From Methanolacinia paynteri (GTDB taxonomy: Archaea; Halobacteriota; Methanomicrobia; Methanomicrobiales; Methanomicrobiaceae): DNA of 38,643 bases. Position 1 is the stretch's first letter, and the number at the start of each line of letters is the position of its first letter. The notes below the pieces were generated by a model. That model saw only the letters and a program-made list of their open reading frames with translations, did no database searches and was not told the origin of the DNA. A program made the translations under genes and the position numbers. The stretch is from NCBI RefSeq assembly GCF_000784355.1, contig NZ_KN360929.1, positions 97,811-136,453 of the forward strand. The letters are read 5' to 3'. Positions 32,864 to 38,643 of the stretch are shown piece by piece.

Positions 32864-33931
32864 ATGGATAGGAATCAATGGAAATGGCTCGCGGTTTCAA
32901 TCGTATTCAGTATAATTGTTCTTGCACTTGTTCTCTATTTTACCATAGACGAGCAGACTATAACTTATCTTCAGCAGTTAAAGCCCGAATATCTTATTGC
33001 GGCCCTGTTACTGCATATGCTCTCCCTGTGCTTCTGGTCGATGAGGATCAAGATGATGTCCCAGTCGCTGGGATATAAGGTCCCGTTCCTCCACTGCATG
33101 AATATGGTGTTTGCAAATCTCCTTATCGCCGCTGTGACCCCTTCTCAGGCAGGAGGAGAGCCTGTCAGAATACACGAACTGTACCGAGCCGACGTTCCGC
33201 TGGGCGACGCTACGGCAATTGTCATTATGGAGAGGGTTCTCGACGGAATCCTGCTGGGAATAATAGGGGGAGTCGCAATGTTTCTCCTGTGGATCGGTGC
33301 GGAAGAGCTCGGCCTCACCATAACGATTCCGCTTCTCTTCATGTGGATTTTGATCGTCGGGTTCGTGGTTCTCTTTGCATATTCGGTTAAGAATCCGGAG
33401 TTTCTCAAGAGGCTGATCAAAAAGGTCTCCGGGTGGTTCACGAAACGCTGGCGTGCGGAAAAGATTGAGAAGCTTACAAAAGATATCGACGAAGAGGTCG
33501 ACAACTTCAACTCAGCACTGAAAAATTACGTGAGCCACTCGAAGAGAGGGCTTATGTGGGGAGCTCTCTTCACTGTCCTCTACTGGTTCTCGGAGTTCTA
33601 CATCGCTTCGCTCATCCTGATGGGACTTGGTGAAGGGCCGCATATCGTTGAATCGTTTGTGGCACAGATTATTATTGCTATAATCATGATGATCCCGCTT
33701 ACACCGGGAAGTTCTGGTATCGCGGAACTCTCGGCAACCTCCCTGTATGCACTCTTCGTTCCGTCCGCGATAGTGGGCATATTCGTGGTCCTGTGGAGGC
33801 TTATTCTCTATTACTTCAATATCTTCCTCGGGATCTTCGGGACGGTCATAATTGTCAAGCGCGAGGTCGTCAGGAAGGCGATAAAGGATAAGATCGCAAA
33901 GGCAGGCGCGGGTCTCCAGAAAAGGGAATAG
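32864..33931 (+). CDS. Flippase-like integral membrane protein (LPG synthase TM / UPF0104 family)
   Basis: The 355-residue protein has about seven or eight membrane segments, starting with WLAVSIVFSIIVLALVLYFTI. The family's signature region NMVFANLLIAAVTPSQAGGEPVRIHELYR lies at about 80-108 (P-x-x-x-G-G-E/D-P-x-R), followed by TAIVIMERVLDGILLGIIGGVAMF. Towards the end MMIPLTPGSSGIAELSATSLYALF carries the second conserved glycine-rich block. A cytoplasmic loop of about 65 residues (KKVSGWFTKRW to VSHSK) is basic. Members of this fold (relatives of MprF and AglD) move or handle lipids. Function here unknown; possibly lipid or dolichol-linked sugar transport. Confidence 0.88.
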   Translation: MDRNQWKWLAVSIVFSIIVLALVLYFTIDEQTITYLQQLKPEYLIAALLLHMLSLCFWSMRIKMMSQSLGYKVPFLHCMNMVFANLLIAAVTPSQAGGEPVRIHELYRADVPLGDATAIVIMERVLDGILLGIIGGVAMFLLWIGAEELGLTITIPLLFMWILIVGFVVLFAYSVKNPEFLKRLIKKVSGWFTKRWRAEKIEKLTKDIDEEVDNFNSALKNYVSHSKRGLMWGALFTVLYWFSEFYIASLILMGLGEGPHIVESFVAQIIIAIIMMIPLTPGSSGIAELSATSLYALFVPSAIVGIFVVLWRLILYYFNIFLGIFGTVIIVKREVVRKAIKDKIAKAGAGLQKRE

Positions 33932-33953
33932 AAAAAATAAAGGGATCAATAAC

Positions 33954-33960
33954 TTTTTTT
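33954..33960 (+). terminator. T-run after the flippase-like gene
   Basis: Seven consecutive T bases 22 bases after the stop codon, followed by an AT-rich stretch: a typical archaeal termination signal. Confidence 0.4.
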
Positions 33961-34004
33961 AAATAAATTTTGAAGCCATAGATTTTCTGGAGATTCACAA
34001 AGGA

Positions 34005-34736
34005 ATGAATAAAAAATATTTCCCTATATCAAACAATGGCGTCTCAATCCCTGCAGTCCTCTGGGGGAAACCGGGTAAAAGACTATTGATTGAAGTGCAC
34101 GGGAATTATTCAGGTAAAGAAGATACGGTTATAGCGATGATGGCACAAATCGCCGTATCCGCCGGTTACCGGGCCTTAAGCTTTGATCTTCCGATGCATG
34201 GAGAACGACAGGATGACAATTATGAATGCAATCCTCAAAATTGCGTAAGCGATCTTAAGGCGGTCTACGATTATGCAGAAACGATTTCGTCGGAAATCAG
34301 TTTATTCGCATGCAGTATCGGTGCCTATTTCAGCCTCCTTGCATATCATGATCTTGATTTGGAGCAAATCCTGTTCCTGTCCCCGGTTGTGAATATGGAA
34401 CGTCTTATCGACAATATGATGAAAAAATACGGTATAAGCGAAGAGAGATTGAACACCGAAGGCAGGATTCAGCTCCCTGAAGGTCAGGTCCTGGATTATA
34501 ATTATTACCGCTATGTGAAGGATAATCCGGTTTCATTCGAATGGAGATCGCCTACGTCGATTCTTTATGGTTCAAAGGACGATCTGTCGGAATGGGAAGA
34601 GATCTCAAAATTTTCATCAGGATATCAAGCGCCGGTTACGGTCCTCGAAGGCGGAGAGCATTTCTTCCATACCGACGAACAACTTCAGGCATTTGATTCG
34701 TGGGCGAGGGAGACTCTGGGCGGATCGATAATTTAG
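34005..34736 (+). CDS. Alpha/beta-fold hydrolase
   Basis: The 243-residue product has the core of an alpha/beta hydrolase: LLIEVHGNYSGKEDT (oxyanion region), ALSFDLPMHGERQDD, nucleophile elbow LFACSIGAYFSLLAY with probable S104, SPTSILYGSKDDLSEWEE with a candidate acid and VLEGGEHFFHTDEQ with the histidine. It looks intracellular, without signal peptide. Substrate unknown; similar small hydrolases act on esters or amides. The base composition is more AT-rich than the neighbouring genes. It precedes a methyltransferase gene on the same strand. Confidence 0.85.
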   Translation: MNKKYFPISNNGVSIPAVLWGKPGKRLLIEVHGNYSGKEDTVIAMMAQIAVSAGYRALSFDLPMHGERQDDNYECNPQNCVSDLKAVYDYAETISSEISLFACSIGAYFSLLAYHDLDLEQILFLSPVVNMERLIDNMMKKYGISEERLNTEGRIQLPEGQVLDYNYYRYVKDNPVSFEWRSPTSILYGSKDDLSEWEEISKFSSGYQAPVTVLEGGEHFFHTDEQLQAFDSWARETLGGSII

Positions 34737-34774
34737 TTCTCCCTCCAGTTAAAGGAACAAATTCAGGAGATATA

Positions 34775-35479
34775 ATGGACGATAATTCTATCAGTGAGTG
34801 GAATAATGCTGCTACCGGATATTCCAGATCACAGGAGAATTCCCCTTATTCTTTATTCAACAAAGAATATGTAAAATCATTCTTTGTTCATGATCTTCAT
34901 GGTTTCAGTATACTTGATGCAGGCTGCGGAGACGGATATTATGCGAATTTTTTTCATAAGCAGGGAGCAGATGTAACCGGATGTGACGGATCGTCTGAAA
35001 TGCTGAAGATAGCAAAAGAAAAGTACCCGGAAATAAAATACGATTTATTGGATTTGGAAGAAGAATTACCCTATTCCGATGAACAATTCGACATTATATT
35101 CTGCAACCAGGTTTTAATGGACCTGAAAAATCTGCCAGATACCATAGCAAATTTTTCAAGAATACTAAAAGACGCGGGACACTTCTATTTCTCTGTCGTT
35201 CATCCCTGCTTTTACCTGGGCGACTGGGAAACTGATGATAAAGGAAAAAAAGTGTATAAAAAAATAACAAACTACCTGTCTCATTATTCTGAAAAAAATA
35301 ATTTCTGGGGAACTACTACTCATTATCACCGACCTGTTTCCGATTACCTGAATATTTTATACAAAAACAATTTGGTACTTGAGAGATTAATGGAGCCGCC
35401 GATATTCACCGGGGGGGATGATGACTCTACATTAAGGATTCCGCTTTTCCTATTCGGAATAATGAAAAAATATTCATAA
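34775..35479 (+). CDS. Class I SAM-dependent methyltransferase
   Basis: The product is about 234 residues from ATG 34775, which has AGGAGA five to ten bases before it. The longer in-frame reading from 34700 would run into the hydrolase gene. Motif I is ISILDAGCGDGYYANFF-like (residues 46-60: ILDAGCGDGYY), then GCDGSSEMLKIAKEKYPEI, FDIIFCNQVLMDLKNLPDTIANFSRIL and DAGHFYFSVVHPCFYL, all of the UbiE/Coq5-like methyltransferase type. Substrate unknown. Like the hydrolase, it is AT-rich, and the two may be a recently gained pair. Confidence 0.88.
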   Translation: MDDNSISEWNNAATGYSRSQENSPYSLFNKEYVKSFFVHDLHGFSILDAGCGDGYYANFFHKQGADVTGCDGSSEMLKIAKEKYPEIKYDLLDLEEELPYSDEQFDIIFCNQVLMDLKNLPDTIANFSRILKDAGHFYFSVVHPCFYLGDWETDDKGKKVYKKITNYLSHYSEKNNFWGTTTHYHRPVSDYLNILYKNNLVLERLMEPPIFTGGDDDSTLRIPLFLFGIMKKYS

Positions 35480-35501
35480 GCGGAAAAAAATAATTTTGGA
35501 T

Positions 35502-36971
35502 TTATCCGATGAATTTCCTGATTCCTGCAGCGGCAAGGATGTCGTTCTGCATCTCGAAACAGTTGTTGCCTGTTATATCGGCAATGATTTTATTCGTGAT
35601 ATTCGTATGATCGGGGTTAGTTTCGAAATCGAAATGATCCTCTACAAATTCCATTATGCCTTCAGGAATATAGGGCGATTCAGGGTTCAGGTATCTCAGC
35701 GAATCGAGAATGTCCTGTTCGAAGTTCACGTAGACTTCATGGAGATATTCCAGATCGTTCTCTTTTAATGCGGACAGGCCGAGAATCTCAGGTGGAACTC
35801 CTATTGAATACATCGCCGCCGTGAATGTGATTGCCCTCGGAAGTTCGATATCGCCGGAGGACCTGGAGTAGCCGAAGAGTCCTATATGGAGCTTCCGCTT
35901 CCTTCTCTGCGGCACGTAGGGTGCAACCCTGTTGACGAGTCCTGCAAGCTCTTTCAGGTGCCTGTTGTACTCCGCAGAGTAGCGTTCGATAAGATCTGTG
36001 CATCTTTCTTCCGAGATCTCAGGCGCAGGGTTTACAGGCGCTTCTTTTAATTCTTCTACCGCTTTTCGCACGTCTTCTGCAGGGTAGTCGTACTTGAATG
36101 CGGACTGGACAGTGAAGGTCCATGCCCCGGGGTATTCGGCAAGTGTCCGCCGGATCGTATCGGGCCTGAGATTTCCCCTGAACGGTGCGGAGCCCGCACC
36201 GATTATCGGGAGAACGGGAACACCGGTCGCTTCGGAAACTGCACCGGCTTTATAGAGGCCGATCTTGTTAAGCAGTACTGCGCCGATCAGCCCGTAATTC
36301 ATTGCGGGATCTGAGCGGGCGAAGAAAACCCTCTGGTAATCAAGTTTTTTGCCGTCGATATAACGCCTGAGTATCTTATCCGAATTAAGGATGCTCTTCA
36401 TATCCTCGAACAGCGGAATTACGTTTATCTTCTCGGGCCGAATGTCGCCAACCCAGTCGGCAACAGTGCAGTCACGGCCTCCAAGACGCTTGTCCTTTTT
36501 GCCTACGACAAAATCACGGTAATACTGGTAGATGTTGTCGATTGATTCGAACGAAGAGGTCATCGGGAGGATTACCTCAAATATCGGGGGGGAATCGTTT
36601 TTGTAAAAAAGACTTGCCAGGTCGAACGATCTCGGGATGCTTTCGAGAGTCTCAAGCAGGATCTTTCCCTCTGTATGCTCGATCTCAGGGTTCGGAACCC
36701 TCAGCGTTAGGAATTTTTCCCTGCCGATCTGTCTCTCCCTGAAATAATCCCCGTATCTCGAGAGGAGTTTTTTTACGACGAAACTATCTACTTCCTTTCC
36801 CTCGCAGTCCCACATCTGCTCGTCGCACCCAAGGTTTGAATAGACATAATAGGCCTCAACCACCTCGTCTTCACCCTCCAATATAGGGTTCTGGGCAAAG
36901 AAAGGCGGATGAACGTTGTCCGGATGCTGGGTGCTCATGCATCTCGGGACATGACTATAATCTGCGGACAT
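35502..36971 (-). CDS. ppcA: Phosphoenolpyruvate carboxylase, archaeal type
   Basis: The 489-residue protein is the short archaeal PEP carboxylase. It begins MSADYSHVPRCMSTQHPDNVHPPFFAQ and has EDEVVEAYYVYSNLGCDEQMWDCEGKEVD, PMTSSFESIDNIYQYYRDF, VFFARSDPAMNYGLIGA and GAGSAPFRGNLRPD, the family's conserved blocks. It makes oxaloacetate from PEP and bicarbonate, feeding the partial reductive TCA path used by methanogens for biosynthesis. An inverted repeat, TTGTCAAC and GTTGACAA, lies just upstream of the start. It converges with the methyltransferase gene. Confidence 0.97.
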   Translation of the reverse strand: MSADYSHVPRCMSTQHPDNVHPPFFAQNPILEGEDEVVEAYYVYSNLGCDEQMWDCEGKEVDSFVVKKLLSRYGDYFRERQIGREKFLTLRVPNPEIEHTEGKILLETLESIPRSFDLASLFYKNDSPPIFEVILPMTSSFESIDNIYQYYRDFVVGKKDKRLGGRDCTVADWVGDIRPEKINVIPLFEDMKSILNSDKILRRYIDGKKLDYQRVFFARSDPAMNYGLIGAVLLNKIGLYKAGAVSEATGVPVLPIIGAGSAPFRGNLRPDTIRRTLAEYPGAWTFTVQSAFKYDYPAEDVRKAVEELKEAPVNPAPEISEERCTDLIERYSAEYNRHLKELAGLVNRVAPYVPQRRKRKLHIGLFGYSRSSGDIELPRAITFTAAMYSIGVPPEILGLSALKENDLEYLHEVYVNFEQDILDSLRYLNPESPYIPEGIMEFVEDHFDFETNPDHTNITNKIIADITGNNCFEMQNDILAAAGIRKFIG

Positions 36972-36981
36972 ATTAACACAC

Positions 36982-37013
36982 TTGTCAACCGCGATTCAAA
37001 TCATAGTTGACAA
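36982..37013 (-). promoter_or_regulatory. Inverted repeat upstream of ppcA, candidate operator
   Basis: Perfect 8-bp inverted repeats TTGTCAAC (36982-36989) and GTTGACAA (37006-37013) with a 16-base spacer lie 11-42 bases before the ppcA ATG. The outer arm abuts a TATA-like CTATATTG on the minus strand (about 37009-37016), so a protein bound here would cover the core promoter. Confidence 0.45.
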
Positions 37014-37159
37014 TATAGGTTCGTTTTGAATAATGTAATCTTTTCGGTGAAGATTCCCTATAAAACTACGATCCAGAACCACGATCTAAAACCGATAAAA
37101 TATCCGGGTCCGGTTTGCTTTAAATGAATATTGTATATCCAAAAAATGGTGAGAGAGGT

Positions 37160-37612
37160 TTAGTCCCTGTGTATCGGGTCCATCACCTTTCCGCTGTCTG
37201 CACCGATTACAACGGTACAACCTGTAATTGATCTGATGTACCAGTGAGGTTCAGTCACACCCGGGTATAATACATAGTAGAGAGTCATTTCCGTGAATGC
37301 GTCACCGCAGTCGAGTTTATGGAATATATTGATCGCTTCCTTGAAATCGATCTTATAAGTGTCAAACGCTCTAACGCCAAGCGGGCATTTAATCTCAACC
37401 GGCCGGGTCATCCCGATAAGCGGTGGTTGTGCAGCGTAATATGAATAGCAGACTCCACTTGCTGCATCCTTTACCACATAATTCCACCCGGCAACGTCTT
37501 TTGCTTCTTTTGCATATCCATGCTTGAGCTGAGCTTTTTTCGACATCAGTCCCTTGAAGGTCACGCCTTCGCCAAGATTGGCTGCTGCCAATTTCAAATG
37601 TTCTTCTTTCAT
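37160..37612 (-). CDS. Uncharacterised 150-residue protein
   Basis: I do not recognise this protein. It is soluble, without signal peptide or membrane segment. It has an N-terminal amphipathic part (EEHLKLAAANLGEGVTFKGL), a cysteine-containing middle (GVCYSYYAAQPPLIG; CPLGVRAFDTYKI; KLDCGDAFTEM) and the C-terminal end HWYIRSITGCTVVIGADSGKVMD, which recalls PepSY-like strands. The four cysteines are not spaced as a zinc or FeS motif. A strong inverted repeat lies just before the start. It stands alone between ppcA and the rRNA operon. Codon usage looks normal, so I take it as a real gene. Confidence 0.65.
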   Translation of the reverse strand: MKEEHLKLAAANLGEGVTFKGLMSKKAQLKHGYAKEAKDVAGWNYVVKDAASGVCYSYYAAQPPLIGMTRPVEIKCPLGVRAFDTYKIDFKEAINIFHKLDCGDAFTEMTLYYVLYPGVTEPHWYIRSITGCTVVIGADSGKVMDPIHRD

Positions 37613-37621
37613 TTTGAGCCC

Positions 37622-37644
37622 CCCTTAATTTTTTAAGTTAAGGG
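37622..37644 (-). promoter_or_regulatory. Inverted repeat before the 150-residue orphan gene
   Basis: CCCTTAA (37622-37628) and TTAAGGG (37638-37644) form a perfect inverted repeat nine bases apart, with a second overlapping pair CTTAA/TTAAG inside. It begins ten bases upstream of the ATG at 37612. It may be an operator or a leader hairpin that covers the ribosome-binding region. Confidence 0.4.
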
Positions 37645-37842
37645 ATTTCTTTCAAAAAGGTACAGAATGACTACTCTGCCCCCAATGAAAGCCAGGAGAA
37701 TGCGTATACAACGTCTCCTTTAACGCCCCCATATGATTTGATCGGCAATAAATGTTTGTTCGTATAATTAGGTAAGACAAAATCAAAGAGTAAAGCGAGT
37801 TTGTTCTCTGATCTGTCGGTATTTCTGCTTTAATTTTTGTAA

Positions 37843-37854
37843 AGGCTTAAGCCT
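37843..37854 (+). repeat. Palindrome preceding element A2
   Basis: AGGCTTAAGCCT is a perfect 12-base palindrome 34 bases before A2. It resembles the GGGCCTAAGCCC hairpin found before A1 at 3131. It could be the first hairpin of the element in both places. Confidence 0.35.
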
Positions 37855-37888
37855 CCCATGACCAATTTATTGAGGTTTTGGATCTCGA

Positions 37889-38144
37889 GGGCCTAAGCCC
37901 CTTCGGGGCAGCCCCATGCTCAGTTCGTTTCGCGAACTTTCGCAATGATGATAAACCGGCCTGGACGCTACCCATCCGGGTAGCCTCGGCCGTGAGAGAG
38001 TTACTATTATGTTTATTTCACACAAAGAAGCCATTAGATTCATCGGAAAAACACAAGGAGCCGGAGGGACGCTTGCCCGTCCCGACGGCGACCTATCGCG
38101 ATCAGGGGGAAGGTTGAAGGGAGGGGGATGTGCCTCCTCCCTTC
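37889..38144 (+). repeat. Element A2: second copy of element A, next to the rRNA operon
   Basis: About 256 bases align with A1 throughout except for a 70-base middle stretch. Hairpins are GCCCC/GGGGC (37897-37909), AGTTCGT/GCGAACT (37922-37938), GCTACCC/GGGTAGC (37967-37984, enclosed by CGGCC/GGCCG), GGGACG/CGTCCC (38066-38083), GCGA/TCGC (38088-38099) and a nine-pair stem GGGAGGGGG/CCTCCTCCC near 38120-38142 with one G-T. Two stems differ from A1 by changes on both sides that keep pairing. It lies about 160 bases past the 3' end of 5S rRNA (minus strand) in the opposite orientation. Confidence 0.75.
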
Positions 38145-38303
38145 TCTGACATTAAAGAAAACAGAGCTTACGCTCTAAGAATAAAGTCACAACGAAAAAC
38201 CATACCTTTTGGTATTCAATCAAAAGTCACAATAAAACAAACTCAATACCTAACGGTCTTCTTCAAAATTTCACGTAAGAACAGTTCGCAACCCTTACCG
38301 GGA

Positions 38304-38420
38304 TTGCAGCGGGGGATGGTTCCCGAGAACTCGCGTATCTCAGTACAGCATCCTGCGTGGGTGGTCTTAACTTCCGGGTTCGAAACGGGTCCGGGTGTGA
38401 CACCACCGCTATGGCCGCAA
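38304..38420 (-). rRNA. 5S ribosomal RNA
   Basis: On the minus strand the sequence begins TTGCGGCCATAGCGG, goes through CACCCGG, CCGAACCC-like TCGAACCCGGAAGTTAAG, and ends CCCCCGCTGCAA. The 5' TTGCGGC and 3' GCTGCAA pair as helix I with one G-U, which sets the ends to within a few bases. Length is about 117 bases. It follows 23S in the same orientation; I looked for a tRNA-Cys after it and found none. Confidence 0.9.
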
Positions 38421-38562
38421 ACGTCAGACTCCGGTCATGAACCGGGCGTTTGCACCTGATGAAGATCAAATTGACCCTCATCATAAATATCTGACTGTAT
38501 AGTGTGTGCACAGAAGGATTTCGTCTGGATTTCAGCGGTATTAGCCAATTGCTGAATTATCG
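38421..38562 (-). other. Spacer between 23S and 5S rRNA
   Basis: No gene is seen. Next to the 23S end lies TTCAGC/GCTGAA (about 38531-38556), a six-pair hairpin probably used in processing of the precursor. Confidence 0.5.
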
Positions 38563-38643
38563 GGCGTTAGTGCTTGTGGACTGAACACGTCGTTGCCTTC
38601 GTGCGTACATCCCAAGTCTATCAAACGAGTCTTTTACTCGTGC
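38563..38643 (-). rRNA. 23S ribosomal RNA, 3' end (partial)
   Basis: On the minus strand this reads GCACGAGTAAAAGACTCG, then TTTGATAGACTTGGGATGTACGCAC, and ends near TCCACAAGCACTAA, the highly conserved 3' end of archaeal 23S rRNA. The rest lies beyond the window. The exact 3' end is uncertain by several bases. Confidence 0.85.

Noticed and set aside
38145..38303. A tRNA-Cys after 5S rRNA, as seen in some methanogens
   Set aside because: No cloverleaf could be built; the stretch is AT-rich with two small hairpins.
1..38643. CRISPR arrays, insertion sequences or prophage
   Set aside because: No regularly spaced direct repeats, transposase, integrase or phage structural gene was seen.

Overview
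The window is archaeal chromosome, most likely from a methanogen of the order Methanomicrobiales; I cannot fix the genus by eye. Pointers are a TATA-binding protein, archaeal RNA polymerase subunits D, K and N, ribosomal protein L18e, class I lysyl-tRNA synthetase, diphthine synthase, archaeal-type PEP carboxylase, mevalonate kinase with isopentenyl phosphate kinase, and archaeal pilin-type signal sequences (class III).

Layout. 1-3044: the start of an ATP-grasp acyl-CoA synthetase subunit gene, TBP, a winged-helix regulator, ribose-5-phosphate isomerase and a secreted SIMPL protein. 3045-4890: two highly structured intergenic elements (called A1 and B1 here) around a degenerate translational GTPase. 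4891-17309: one long minus-strand gene train that reads tRNA-Ser, S13, S4, S11, RpoD, L18e, L13, S9, RpoN, tRNA-Pro, RpoK, S2, MEMO, mevalonate kinase, isopentenyl phosphate kinase, type 2 IPP isomerase, RNase J, prenyl synthase, GluRS. It links translation, transcription and RNA decay with the making of archaeal lipid precursors. 17518-17572 is a miniature of B1 (B2). 17619-20188: three CBS-domain proteins. 20443-21878: a small GTPase and two partners matching the archaeal vesiculation cluster arvABC. 21925-27323: three surface proteins with pilin-type N-termini, one with four PKD domains plus a PA14 domain and one with a polymer-like beta-repeat region. 27441-33931: LysRS, radical SAM protein, two facing cis-prenyltransferase homologues, diphthine synthase, a tandem DUF357 protein and a flippase-like membrane protein. 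34005-37612: hydrolase, methyltransferase, PEP carboxylase and an orphan. 37889-38144 is A2, a second copy of A1, followed by 5S rRNA and the 3' end of 23S rRNA on the minus strand.

Most noteworthy are two families of intergenic elements that look like structured RNAs. Family A (about 260 bp, two copies) is a chain of hairpins in which copies differ by compensatory base changes. Family B (279 bp and 55 bp) is closed by inverted repeats and holds several long hairpins. Their G-T appositions make sense as G-U pairs only if the plus strand is the RNA, and every copy lies just downstream of the 3' end of a minus-strand gene. Also of interest are the likely two-subunit cis-prenyltransferase, the pilin-like adhesin cluster (one member lacking a normal start codon) and the vesiculation cluster next to it.
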